Positions 9,491 to 17,841 of a stretch of 41,872 nt of DNA are shown piece after piece. Source of the DNA: DAOTVX01 sp034436015 (GTDB lineage Bacteria > Chloroflexota > Anaerolineae > Anaerolineales > Villigracilaceae); contig DAOTWG010000029.1 of the NCBI GenBank assembly GCA_034436015.1, positions 1-41,872 on the forward strand. The letters are read 5' to 3'. The notes below the pieces were generated by a model. That model saw only the letters and a program-made list of their open reading frames with translations. It was not told the origin of the DNA and ran no database searches. The translations under genes and the position numbers were made by a program. Numbering within the stretch: position 1 is the stretch's first letter; the number at the start of each line of letters is the position of its first letter.

Positions 9491-9691
9491 TCACGGCTTT
9501 TGCTCCCGCGAAAGAATCGCTTTTAATCGCCGCGCCAGTTCTCGCCGGCTAAGCAGGATGCGTCGTCCGCACTGCAGACACTGCAACCCAATATCCGCTC
9601 CGATACGGTACACCACCCATTCATACGAGCCGCAGGGATGGGGCTTACGTAAGCGCACACGATCGTCCACATACAAATCGGGCAACATCAT
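9491..9691 (-). CDS. DUF951 family small protein
   Basis: The 66-residue product matches DUF951: a basic KPHPCGSYEW segment, RIGADIGLQCLQCGRRILLSR with a CxxC pair, and a basic C-terminal helix. The family is widespread in Firmicutes and Chloroflexi and is probably a small nucleic-acid or ribosome-associated zinc protein, but its function is not established. Two ATG codons lie side by side; the first (9691) is 6 nt downstream of a TATGCT box, so the message is probably leaderless. It is transcribed divergently from mutS. Confidence 0.85.
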   Translation of the reverse strand: MMLPDLYVDDRVRLRKPHPCGSYEWVVYRIGADIGLQCLQCGRRILLSRRELARRLKAILSREQKP

Positions 9692-9697
9692 CTTTTG

Positions 9698-9726
9698 AGC
9701 ATACCACGAATCGAACAGTTAAGCAA
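9698..9726 (-). promoter_or_regulatory. Promoter of the DUF951 gene (leaderless)
   Basis: On the minus strand TTGCTT (9721-9726), a 17-bp spacer, then TATGCT (9698-9703), followed by 6 nt and the ATG. Confidence 0.6.
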
Positions 9727-9744
9727 AAAAAACGCCGGTCGCCC

Positions 9745-9773
9745 TTGCTCATTTCGCCCCTCAATCATACAAT
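9745..9773 (+). promoter_or_regulatory. Promoter of mutS (leaderless)
   Basis: TTGCTC (9745-9750), a 17-bp spacer and TACAAT (9768-9773), then 6 nt to the ATG at 9780. No Shine-Dalgarno is present. The DUF951 promoter faces the other way 18 bp upstream. Confidence 0.6.
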
Positions 9774-9779
9774 CAAGTC

Positions 9780-12377
9780 ATGTCTGGCGACATTACCCCC
9801 ATCCGTAAACAATACCTGGAAATCAAACGGCGGTATCCAAACTGTATTCTGCTCTTCCGCCTGGGTGATTTCTACGAAACGTTCGACGAAGACGCCGAAA
9901 TTACCGCCCGCGAACTGGATATTGTCCTGACTTCGCGGCCTATTGGCAAGGGGCAACGTGCGCCGCTGGCCGGTATTCCCTACCATGCTCTCGATAACCA
10001 CCTGGCGCGCCTCATCGAAAAGGGCTACCACGTCGCCATCTGTGAGCAGGTCGGCGATACGCCGGTCAAAGGGCTGTTCCCGCGCAAAGTGGTGCGCGTG
10101 GTCACGCCCGGCACTGTGGTCGAGCCGGGACTCCTGCCCGGCGATTCCAACAACTACCTCGCTGCCGTAGTGCTAGACGTGGAAGAGGGTCGCGAGAATC
10201 TACGTGCAGCGGTTGCGTATGCCGATATTACCACAGGGGAATTCGCCGTCACCGAACTCACCTCTCCCCCGGAATTAGGGCCACTGCGCGCCGAACTGAC
10301 GCGCCTGCGCCCGGCCGAGATTCTCCACCCTGATAATCTCATCCTACCTAACGGCCTGCCCGGCCATCCCACCACCTGGCCGGCCTGGCGTTTCGAGGTA
10401 GGACGGTGCCGAGAAACCCTTCTGGCGCACTTCCAGGCCGCCACGCTGGATGGCTTTGGTCTGAAGGATAAGTCGCTTGCCGTGCGTGCCGCTGGCGCTA
10501 TCCTGCAATACCTGAAGGAAACCGAAAGTGCCGCTCTTGCCCTGCTCACCGGCCTGCGTTACTACAGCCTGGATGAGTTCATGACCCTCGATGCGGCCAC
10601 CCGCCGCAATCTCGAGTTGACCGAAACGTTGCGCGGCGAGGTCAAGGGTTCCTTGCTCGGCGTGTTGGATCAAACAGTGACCCCAATGGGCAAACGCTTG
10701 CTCCGTCAGTGGGTCAGTCAACCCTTGCTAGACGTAGCAAGGATTCGCCGTCGGCAGGATGGCGTGGAGTATTTCTTCACCCGCTCCATGCTCCGCGCCG
10801 CACTGCGCGCCGCGCTCAAGCCCCTGGCCGATTTAGAACGTCTAACGAATCGCGTCCGCAGCGGACACGCTCAGCCGCGCGACCTGGTCGCCCTGCGCGA
10901 GACCTTGCAACGCTTGCCAACCGTCCAACACCTGCTTCAACGCGAAGCACTCCCTGATCGCGACGTGCTGCCAATACCGGAAGACTGCAACGCCGAACTC
11001 CAGTTATTGCACAACGCCATCGCCGATGACCCGCCGGCTACTTTGCAGAACATAGGCGTCATTCGCCCTGGCTATTCCGCCGAACTGGACAGCGTGGTGG
11101 AGGCCTCGCGCCACGCCCGCGAGTGGATCGCCAACCTGGAATCGGTCGAACGGGAACGAACCGGCATTAAGTCCCTGAAAGTTGGTTACAACAAAGTCTT
11201 TGGTTATTACATCGAGGTCTCACACGCCAACGCTGGCACCGTCCCATCCGATTACATTCGCAAGCAAACGCTGGTCAACGCCGAACGTTACATCACGCCG
11301 GAGATGAAAGAATACGAGGCGCTGGTGTTGAATGCCGAGGAACGCATACGCGACATTGAGCAGCGGCTCTTCCGGGAAGTCTGCGCTTCGCTGGCGAAAT
11401 CGGCCTCGCGCCTGCTCCAGACGGCGCGCATCCTGGCCGAACTGGACGTGCTGGCCGCGTTGGGTGAAGTAGCAGCCATCCACGACTACACCCGGCCACA
11501 AATTGAGGAAAGCGGAACGCTGGAGATACGGGAAGGGCGGCATCCGGTTGTGGAACAGACTCTGCGCGAGGAGCGTTTCGTGCCGAACGATCTCATCTTC
11601 GAACCGGGCGAAATCGTGCGGATCATCACCGGCCCAAACATGTCCGGCAAAAGCACGTTCCTGCGTCAGGTCGCGCTGATCGTCCTCCTGGCGCAAATCG
11701 GCTCGTTCGTCCCGGCCGCTTCGGCGCGCATCGGCCTGGTGGATCGCATTTTCACCCGCATCGGCGCGCAGGATGAGATTCACGCCGGCCAATCTACCTT
11801 CATGGTCGAGATGATCGAGACGGCAAACATCCTGCACCACGCTACGGCGCGCAGTTTACTCATCCTCGACGAAATCGGGCGCGGCACCAGCACCTATGAC
11901 GGCGTCTCGATTGCCTGGGCAGTGGTTGAGTATATTCACAATCACCCCCTCCTACGCGCCAAGACGCTGTTCGCCACGCATTACCACGAACTGACTCAAC
12001 TGGCCGACCTTCTACCGGGCGTGCGCAACTACAACGTGGCCGTTAGCGAGGCGGATGGGAAGGTCGTATTCCTGCACAAAATCATCCCTGGCGGCGCCGA
12101 CCGTTCCTACGGCATCCATGTCGCGCAGCTGGCCGGCCTGCCACGCCCCGTACTGCAACGCGCGAACGAAATTGTGCAAGAATTCGAGAAATCCTCCGCC
12201 CGGGTTATACGCCCCAACCCTCTGGCTGCGCAACAGGCCGCCCTCTTCCCGGAAACCAACCCCTTGCTCGAAGAGCTCCGGGCGCTCGATATCAATCAAC
12301 TCTCGCCTATTGAGGCTCTCAACAAGCTGTTCGAATGGAAACAAAAATACACAGGCAGGAGGAGAGAGGAGGAGTAA
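9780..12377 (+). CDS. mutS: DNA mismatch repair protein MutS
   Basis: The 865-residue protein is a full-length MutS1. Domain I opens with TPIRKQYLEIK and carries the mismatch-reading GDFYE (Phe31, Glu33). The connector, lever and clamp domains follow. The C-terminal ATPase has Walker A GPNMSGKST at 618-626, the MVEMIETANIL segment, and Walker B with signature DEIGRGTSTYDG, then the ATHYHEL motif. A helix-turn-helix dimer region follows (SYGIHVAQLAGLP). It recognises mispaired bases and starts repair. Start choice: ATG at 9780 directly downstream of a good promoter, with the family-typical N-terminus. No mutL lies next to it. It converges with glnS, with only 10 bp between the two stop codons and no visible terminator. 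Confidence 0.97.
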   Translation: MSGDITPIRKQYLEIKRRYPNCILLFRLGDFYETFDEDAEITARELDIVLTSRPIGKGQRAPLAGIPYHALDNHLARLIEKGYHVAICEQVGDTPVKGLFPRKVVRVVTPGTVVEPGLLPGDSNNYLAAVVLDVEEGRENLRAAVAYADITTGEFAVTELTSPPELGPLRAELTRLRPAEILHPDNLILPNGLPGHPTTWPAWRFEVGRCRETLLAHFQAATLDGFGLKDKSLAVRAAGAILQYLKETESAALALLTGLRYYSLDEFMTLDAATRRNLELTETLRGEVKGSLLGVLDQTVTPMGKRLLRQWVSQPLLDVARIRRRQDGVEYFFTRSMLRAALRAALKPLADLERLTNRVRSGHAQPRDLVALRETLQRLPTVQHLLQREALPDRDVLPIPEDCNAELQLLHNAIADDPPATLQNIGVIRPGYSAELDSVVEASRHAREWIANLESVERERTGIKSLKVGYNKVFGYYIEVSHANAGTVPSDYIRKQTLVNAERYITPEMKEYEALVLNAEERIRDIEQRLFREVCASLAKSASRLLQTARILAELDVLAALGEVAAIHDYTRPQIEESGTLEIREGRHPVVEQTLREERFVPNDLIFEPGEIVRIITGPNMSGKSTFLRQVALIVLLAQIGSFVPAASARIGLVDRIFTRIGAQDEIHAGQSTFMVEMIETANILHHATARSLLILDEIGRGTSTYDGVSIAWAVVEYIHNHPLLRAKTLFATHYHELTQLADLLPGVRNYNVAVSEADGKVVFLHKIIPGGADRSYGIHVAQLAGLPRPVLQRANEIVQEFEKSSARVIRPNPLAAQQAALFPETNPLLEELRALDINQLSPIEALNKLFEWKQKYTGRRREEE

Positions 12378-12387
12378 CACGCCTCCA

Positions 12388-14067
12388 TCAGTCGCTTATC
12401 TTCTTCGCAATCTTCGCCCAGGTATCTTTGAGCGAGACGGTACGGTTGAAAACGGATCGGCCTGCGCTCGAATCAGGGTCCACGCAGAAATACCCTAGAC
12501 GCTCGAACTGGAACGTATCGCCCGTCCGAGCCTGCGCAAGCGATGGTTCAACGAAACAGTTTAGGAGAATCTCGAGCGAGTTAGGGTTGAGGTAGGCGAT
12601 GAAGTCCTCCACCTCATCCGGGCTTTTGTGCAGGAAGAGGCGATCGTAAAGACGCACTTCGGCAGATTGGGCGTGCCGCGCAGAAAGCCAGTGAATTGTG
12701 GCCTTGACTTTACGGCCATCGGGCGCGTCGCCGCCTCGTGTGGCAGGATCGTAGGTGCAATGGACCTCCATCACCTCGCTGGTCTGTGGGTCACGCGTGA
12801 AGCCAGTGCAGGTCACCAGGTAAGCATAGCGCAACCGCACCTCGTTGCCCGGATAGAGGCGATAATACTTTGGCAGCGGAGTCTCGCGAAAATCATCGCG
12901 CTCGATATAAAGCACCTTCGAGAAGGGAATCGTGCGCGTGCCGGCAGAGGGGTCTTCGGGATTATTGACGGCTTCCATCTCCTCCACCAGATCGTCGGGA
13001 TAGTTATCAATGACCAACTTGATCGGGCGCAGAACCGCCATGCGGCGCGGAGCGCGTTTGTTGAGGTCATTGCGGATGCAATCTTCCAACAACGACATGT
13101 CCACCACGCTGTCGGTTTTCGAAATGCCAATGCGGCAGATGAACGCCCAGATGGCCTCAGGCGTGTAGCCGCGCCGGCGTAGCGCGCGCAGCGTGGGCAA
13201 ACGCGGGTCATCCCAACCGCGCACGTAGCCCTCCTCCACAAGACGGCGCAACTTGCGCTTGCTAAGCACCGTGTGTGTCATCTTCAGCCGGGCGAACTCA
13301 ATTTGCCGCGGCTGGAAGACGCCCAGTTCCCGCAAGAACCATTCGTAAAGCGGCCGATGATTCTCATACTCCAGCGAGCAGAGCGAGTGCGTGATACCCT
13401 CCATCGAATCGTTCTGACCATGCGCCCAATCATAGAGCGGATAGATGCACCATTTGTCGCCGGTACGATGGTGGGGGACATGCAAGATGCGATACATGAC
13501 TGGGTCGCGCAGGTTTAGGTTGCTATGCGCCATATCAATCTTGGCGCGCAGCACGCGACTGCCTTCTGGAAATTCCCCCTTCTTCATGCGCTCCAGCAAC
13601 TCGAGGTTTTCCTCCACAGAGCGGTTGCGATACAGACTTTCTACACCCGCCTCGGTCAACGTGCCGCGATTGCGACTGACTTCCTCGGGACTCTGATCAT
13701 CCACATACGCCTTGCCCTTCTTGACCAGCTGCACCGCCCACTCATAGAGTAAATCGAAATAATCGGAGGCATAGGTCTCCTTGACCCATTCAATGCCGAG
13801 CCAGCGCGCATCCTCCTTGATGGCTTCGACATACTCGGTGTCCTCTTTAACCGGGTTCGTATCATCAAAGCGCAGGTAGAGCTCACCGCCGAACTTTTTG
13901 GCGACCATATAGTCAATCAAGAAAGCCTTCGCGTGGCCAATATGAAGGTAGCCATTTGGCTCGGGCGGCAGGCGAGTGCGAACGTAGTGAAAGCGCCCGC
14001 TACGCAAATCCTCCTCAACGGCGTCGAAAATAAAGTTGTCCGGGAAAGTAATATCCTTGAAATCCAT
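12388..14067 (-). CDS. glnS: Glutaminyl-tRNA synthetase
   Basis: The 559-residue protein is a class I synthetase with HIGH at 42-45 (YLHIGHAKAF) and a KMSKS-type VLSKRKLRRL. The GlnS-specific features include FDDTNPVKEDTEYVEAI and the C-terminal anticodon-binding beta-barrels ending with the NCFVEPSLAQA region. It charges tRNA-Gln directly, so this organism has the direct route for Gln-tRNA; whether GatCAB is also used cannot be judged here. The start at ATG 14067 is the family-typical position and lies about 17 nt downstream of the expected transcription start. The leader has only a weak AGG-type binding site. Confidence 0.97.
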   Translation of the reverse strand: MDFKDITFPDNFIFDAVEEDLRSGRFHYVRTRLPPEPNGYLHIGHAKAFLIDYMVAKKFGGELYLRFDDTNPVKEDTEYVEAIKEDARWLGIEWVKETYASDYFDLLYEWAVQLVKKGKAYVDDQSPEEVSRNRGTLTEAGVESLYRNRSVEENLELLERMKKGEFPEGSRVLRAKIDMAHSNLNLRDPVMYRILHVPHHRTGDKWCIYPLYDWAHGQNDSMEGITHSLCSLEYENHRPLYEWFLRELGVFQPRQIEFARLKMTHTVLSKRKLRRLVEEGYVRGWDDPRLPTLRALRRRGYTPEAIWAFICRIGISKTDSVVDMSLLEDCIRNDLNKRAPRRMAVLRPIKLVIDNYPDDLVEEMEAVNNPEDPSAGTRTIPFSKVLYIERDDFRETPLPKYYRLYPGNEVRLRYAYLVTCTGFTRDPQTSEVMEVHCTYDPATRGGDAPDGRKVKATIHWLSARHAQSAEVRLYDRLFLHKSPDEVEDFIAYLNPNSLEILLNCFVEPSLAQARTGDTFQFERLGYFCVDPDSSAGRSVFNRTVSLKDTWAKIAKKISD

Positions 14068-14090
14068 AACAAGCCTATCCTGTGCAGGAG

Positions 14091-14096
14091 ATTATA
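14091..14096 (-). promoter_or_regulatory. -10 box of glnS
   Basis: TATAAT on the minus strand, 23 nt before the glnS ATG. The -35 match is poor. The 250-bp gap up to the nrdJ stop otherwise shows no gene. Confidence 0.5.
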
Positions 14097-14318
14097 ACAA
14101 AGAATTTACACGGCAGAGAACGCCGAGTGCTAGGCGCCGGCTACAGATAACCGCCGCGTTATGCTAGGCATCTCTGCATCTCCAAGTCTTGTTCCGTTCC
14201 GGATCCAACGGGAAAGGTTGAACGCTTACAAGGACTTCAGGCTTTCGCAGCCACAAGCCGATGTCAGTTGGCTCAGCCGGCCATCGAAAACATGTTGCGT
14301 CCCTGTTCGTGCAAACGG

Positions 14319-17054
14319 TCAGCACTCGCTGTAGCCGCAGCCGTAGCACTTGCGACAGCCCTCCTCGTTGACCATGCTGGCCTCGCCACACTCCGGACAC
14401 AGATCCCCAGTGCCGGAACCGGCTTGATATGCGGCCATGGCTTCCGGTTGTTCGCCAGAAAGCCCCGTCGGGGTCATCGCGCTTTGCGCGCCGCCAGCGA
14501 CCGGCGCAGGCGCAAGCACCGGCTGTACGGCCGGGCGCCGCTCTTCCTGCCCGTTTCCTCTTTCTCGATTGACGGCCGCTTTCCACTGCAAATATTCGTC
14601 CAGCACTTGCCCGACGCCATCGGGCAGGGAACGGACGCGATTCGGGCCAAATCCCAACGAACGCCCGCCGCCAATACCGCACAGTTGCTTGACCACCTCG
14701 GCCAGACGGTCGCGCGGGGAAATCGGCGAGGCCAGACGCAAAACATAGGAAATCAGCCGTCCAATCGCCTCCGAGACTGCCGCCGTCTCAGACCCCGCCT
14801 TCGCCGTGTTAATGAAAACCTCGAACGGTTGTCCATCGCCGTTCTCATTGATAGTAACGAACGCTCGACCAAGAGGCGTTTCCACGCGGTATGTGACGCC
14901 GGACAACCGGCGCGGGCGCGGTTTCTTCGACTCATGCCAGGCAGCCAGTTGTGTAGCGATCTCGGACTCCGCCAGGCTGCGCGGCGCTGCCCCCTGTACA
15001 GATGGCCAGTACGGCAAAGCCGGCTGCACCGGAACCTCCTGCGCAGGAGACTCCACCTGAGCGACAGATTGCCCCTCGCGCTTCTTCGCGGCGGTGGCTT
15101 TCGTCTCCAACACCACTTTCTCGCGCGAGCCGGTCACATACACCGTCAAGCCCTTGCAGCCAAGTTTCCAGGCCAGGAGGTAAGCCCTCGCCACATCCTC
15201 CTCGGTAGCCGTTTCGGGGAAGTTGATCGTCTTGGAGATAGAGTTGTCTACGAACGCCTGCACGGCCGCTTGCATGCGCACATGCTCCTCAGCAGTTATA
15301 TCGGAGGCAACGACAAAGACGCGCCGAATCTCTTCTGGCACTTCCGCGATGTGTTGACAGGTTCCCTCATGCAAAACGCGTTCATAAATCTCCTGTCGCT
15401 TCTCTTCCGGGATGCCGGCCCGCATGAGCGCTTGCTCAAAACGCTTACTGGCATAGGTGAGTTGCAAATCCTTGCCGTTGTCGTTGACGTGGCGAATGTA
15501 GGCCAGGGCGAAGACCGGTTCGCAGCCATAGCCCTCGATTCCGGCGACCGTAGCAATGGTGCCCGTAGGCGCAATGGTGAGTGTGGCCGCGTTGCGTATC
15601 CCGTGACGGCGAATGCCTTCCACGATCTCCTGCCAGTCCAACGCCGGGCGCCCCCAATCATGGGTATAGGGAACGATGCTCCTCGGCGGTTGCCATTGCA
15701 TATTCTCTGGGTCGTAGATGCTGCCCTTGATCGCCGGGAAAGCGCCTCGCTCCTGGGCCAGCGCGATGCTGGTCTTCATGGCATGGTAGCGGATATATTC
15801 CATGACCTGCGAAGCAAACTCTTGCCCTTCCGCGGAACCATAGCGGACGCCAACATGGTACATTAGGTCGGCTAGGCCCATGAGGCCCAGGCCAATGCGT
15901 CGGGCGCGATGGGCGGCTTCTTTAAGTTGTGGCACGGCCGGCACGTAGGCATTGGCTTCCACCACGTCATCCAGCAAGCGAGTCGCCGTCTCCACGCTCT
16001 GGCGCAGCGTTTCCCAATCCACCGCGCCGTCAGGCGCGCAGTGCTCGTTCAGGTTGATCGAGCCTAGACAGCAATTCTCAAAGCCGCCCAACCATTGTTC
16101 GCCGCACGGGTTCGTGGACTCCAGTTGATACAAATGTGGCACAGGATTGGAGCGATTGGCCGTGTCGAGAAACAGAACACCCGGTTCGCCATTGTGGTGC
16201 GCCTGGCGCACGATTTTCGCAAACAGGTCACGCGCGCGCACCTTGCGATACACGCGAATAGGCAAGCCGGCTCGTTCGGCTTCTTCCAACGTGCCGTCGA
16301 AATCACGATAGCGCGGATCGGTCACATCGGGGAAGCGCAGCGCCCATTCCTCGTCGTTCTCCACCGCGCGCATGAACGCATCGGTAATGCCAACCGAAAT
16401 GTTGAAGTTCGTGATGGCATTCTCGTCCGTCTTGCAGGTGATAAATTCTTCGATATCGGGATGGTCCACACGCAGAACAGCCATGTTGGCGCCGCGGCGC
16501 GTGCCCCCTTGCGCGATCTCGCCGAAGGCCTTATCGTAGACGCGCAGGAAGCCAACCGGCCCTGTCGCCTGCCCGGCCGAGGACTTGACTACCGCGCCTT
16601 TCGGACGCAAGCGCGAGAAGGAAAAACCGTTGCCGCCGCCGGTTTGTTGAATCAGGGCAGCGTTTCGCAGCGTCTGGAAAATGCCGCTCTCGCGGCGTCC
16701 CATGTCATCGGAAATAGGAAGGACAAAACAAGCCGCCAGTTGCCCTAAAGGCGTGCCCGCGCCGGTAAAGGTGGGGGAATTCGGGAAGAATTTCTTGCTT
16801 GCCAGGAGATGGTAGAAAGCAATGGCGCGCGCCATGACATCGCTGCCCCATTGTTCCTCCACTTTGGCAACATGCCAGGCGACGCGCCAGAACATTTCCT
16901 CCACGCCTTCGACCGGCTTACCGTCATCGCCGCGACGCAGATACCGCCGCGTCAGCACCTGACGGGCATTCTCGCTCAGTTCAACCGACGGCAAGCCCTT
17001 GGGCATGGCAGGCGTAGGAAGTAAACCGTGTTTATTCGGCTTGGCAGTGGACAT
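14319..17054 (-). CDS. nrdJ: Adenosylcobalamin-dependent ribonucleotide reductase (class II)
   Basis: The 911-residue product has the class II reductase core: QTGGGNGFSFSRLRPKG, the NPCGEQ catalytic loop with its Cys and Glu, CCLGSINL, and the APTGTIATVAGIEGYGCEP region. A TSCPD-type domain follows (about 700-800, including TFVTINENGDGQPFEVF). The C-terminal tail has two Cys pairs, CPEC and CRKCYGCGYSEC, the redox-active or zinc-binding end expected for reducing the active site. It makes deoxyribonucleotides without oxygen, using vitamin B12. Start: ATG 17054 preceded by AAAGGAG eight bases away; an in-frame ATG at 17108 has no site. There is no N-terminal ATP cone. It lies downstream of nrdR on the same strand, 91 bp apart, probably in one operon. 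Confidence 0.96.
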   Translation of the reverse strand: MSTAKPNKHGLLPTPAMPKGLPSVELSENARQVLTRRYLRRGDDGKPVEGVEEMFWRVAWHVAKVEEQWGSDVMARAIAFYHLLASKKFFPNSPTFTGAGTPLGQLAACFVLPISDDMGRRESGIFQTLRNAALIQQTGGGNGFSFSRLRPKGAVVKSSAGQATGPVGFLRVYDKAFGEIAQGGTRRGANMAVLRVDHPDIEEFITCKTDENAITNFNISVGITDAFMRAVENDEEWALRFPDVTDPRYRDFDGTLEEAERAGLPIRVYRKVRARDLFAKIVRQAHHNGEPGVLFLDTANRSNPVPHLYQLESTNPCGEQWLGGFENCCLGSINLNEHCAPDGAVDWETLRQSVETATRLLDDVVEANAYVPAVPQLKEAAHRARRIGLGLMGLADLMYHVGVRYGSAEGQEFASQVMEYIRYHAMKTSIALAQERGAFPAIKGSIYDPENMQWQPPRSIVPYTHDWGRPALDWQEIVEGIRRHGIRNAATLTIAPTGTIATVAGIEGYGCEPVFALAYIRHVNDNGKDLQLTYASKRFEQALMRAGIPEEKRQEIYERVLHEGTCQHIAEVPEEIRRVFVVASDITAEEHVRMQAAVQAFVDNSISKTINFPETATEEDVARAYLLAWKLGCKGLTVYVTGSREKVVLETKATAAKKREGQSVAQVESPAQEVPVQPALPYWPSVQGAAPRSLAESEIATQLAAWHESKKPRPRRLSGVTYRVETPLGRAFVTINENGDGQPFEVFINTAKAGSETAAVSEAIGRLISYVLRLASPISPRDRLAEVVKQLCGIGGGRSLGFGPNRVRSLPDGVGQVLDEYLQWKAAVNRERGNGQEERRPAVQPVLAPAPVAGGAQSAMTPTGLSGEQPEAMAAYQAGSGTGDLCPECGEASMVNEEGCRKCYGCGYSEC

Positions 17055-17145
17055 TGCCGGACTCCTTTGGCAAGAAGATTTTCCAAAAAACACCCTCGGC
17101 CCCTTCAAGGCGAGAGACCGGACGGGACACTCGCAAACGGATTGT

Positions 17146-17592
17146 TCACCCTTCCAGCAAACGGTCTATCTCATTGCGCAAAGCATGCAGGTCAGACAAG
17201 CGCAAATAGACAATGGCATAGCGGATATAGGCAATTTGATCCAATTCTTTTAACCCATTGATGACCAAGTCGCCAACCACGCGTGAGGAGACCTCCGCTT
17301 TCCCCATCTTCTGCAATTCCGATTCCACCTGCCCCGCCAGACGATCGATGTCCTCCGCCGAGACCGGACGTTTCGCGCAAGCAATGCGAATCCCCCGTTC
17401 CAGTTTAGCGCGATCGAATTCCTCACGCGTACCATCCTGCTTGATAATCAGCGGCGTAGCCAGGAGAGGACGTTCATAACTGCTAAAGCGTTGGCCGCAG
17501 CGCAAGCATTCTCTCCGCCGACGTATTCCCTGATGATCCGGCGTCGTATCGAGCACTCGGGAACCCTCCCGTTGACAATATGGACAACGCAT
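17146..17592 (-). CDS. nrdR: Transcriptional repressor NrdR
   Basis: The 148-residue protein has the NrdR layout: an N-terminal zinc ribbon starting MRCPYCQ with the second pair in CLRCGQRF, then an ATP cone domain (PLIIKQDGTREEFDRAKLERGI to IRYAIVYL). It senses ATP/dATP and represses ribonucleotide reductase genes. The start at 17592 is chosen because NrdR proteins begin MRCP; the in-frame ATG 21 bases upstream only adds six residues. A GGAG lies 5 nt before it. It heads the nrdR-nrdJ pair, and two NrdR-box-like sites overlap its promoter, so the pair should be autoregulated. Confidence 0.96.
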   Translation of the reverse strand: MRCPYCQREGSRVLDTTPDHQGIRRRRECLRCGQRFSSYERPLLATPLIIKQDGTREEFDRAKLERGIRIACAKRPVSAEDIDRLAGQVESELQKMGKAEVSSRVVGDLVINGLKELDQIAYIRYAIVYLRLSDLHALRNEIDRLLEG

Positions 17593-17650
17593 CCAAACTC
17601 CATAACAGAACAAACGTAGCCGCCACAGGTGGCGTCCTGAGACGAAAAAC

Positions 17651-17708
17651 CCCCTATATCTTGGGGAAGTTCACATACGATTGTAACATATTCAGAAACA
17701 GACTTCAA
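17651..17708 (-). promoter_or_regulatory. nrdR promoter with two NrdR-box-like operators
   Basis: On the minus strand TTGAAG (17703-17708), a 17-bp spacer and TACAAT (17680-17685) form a good promoter. Box 1 at 17651-17666 (CCCCTATATCTTGGGG) is a near palindrome that follows the NrdR-box core C-w-A-t-A-T-x-T-w-G. Box 2 at 17671-17686 keeps the outer CA and ATTG bases and overlaps the -10. Their centres are 20 bp apart, about two helical turns, as expected for cooperative NrdR binding. Leader length would be about 80 nt. Confidence 0.75.
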
Positions 17709-17827
17709 GGGAAACAACCTTAAAAGATCAGCGAAACTGCCGAACATTCACCGCGCCGGCGTAGGGCCGGCGACGCAGGCTTCGCGGAAACCCAGGTAGA
17801 AACCGATTGCGCGTTCTGACCTGCGAG

Positions 17828-17833
17828 TATAAT
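17828..17833 (+). promoter_or_regulatory. -10 box of priA
   Basis: A perfect TATAAT ends 8 nt before the priA ATG, so the transcript is leaderless or nearly so. No Shine-Dalgarno is present. Confidence 0.55.
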
Positions 17834-17841
17834 CAGTCCCG

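Noticed and set aside
9381..9698. Plus-strand frame of 105 codons
   Set aside because: Antisense to the DUF951 gene; Arg/Ser/His-rich composition.
14268..15866. Plus-strand open frame of 532 codons
   Set aside because: Antisense to nrdJ, composition biased to Arg/Ala/His, no motif or ribosome site.
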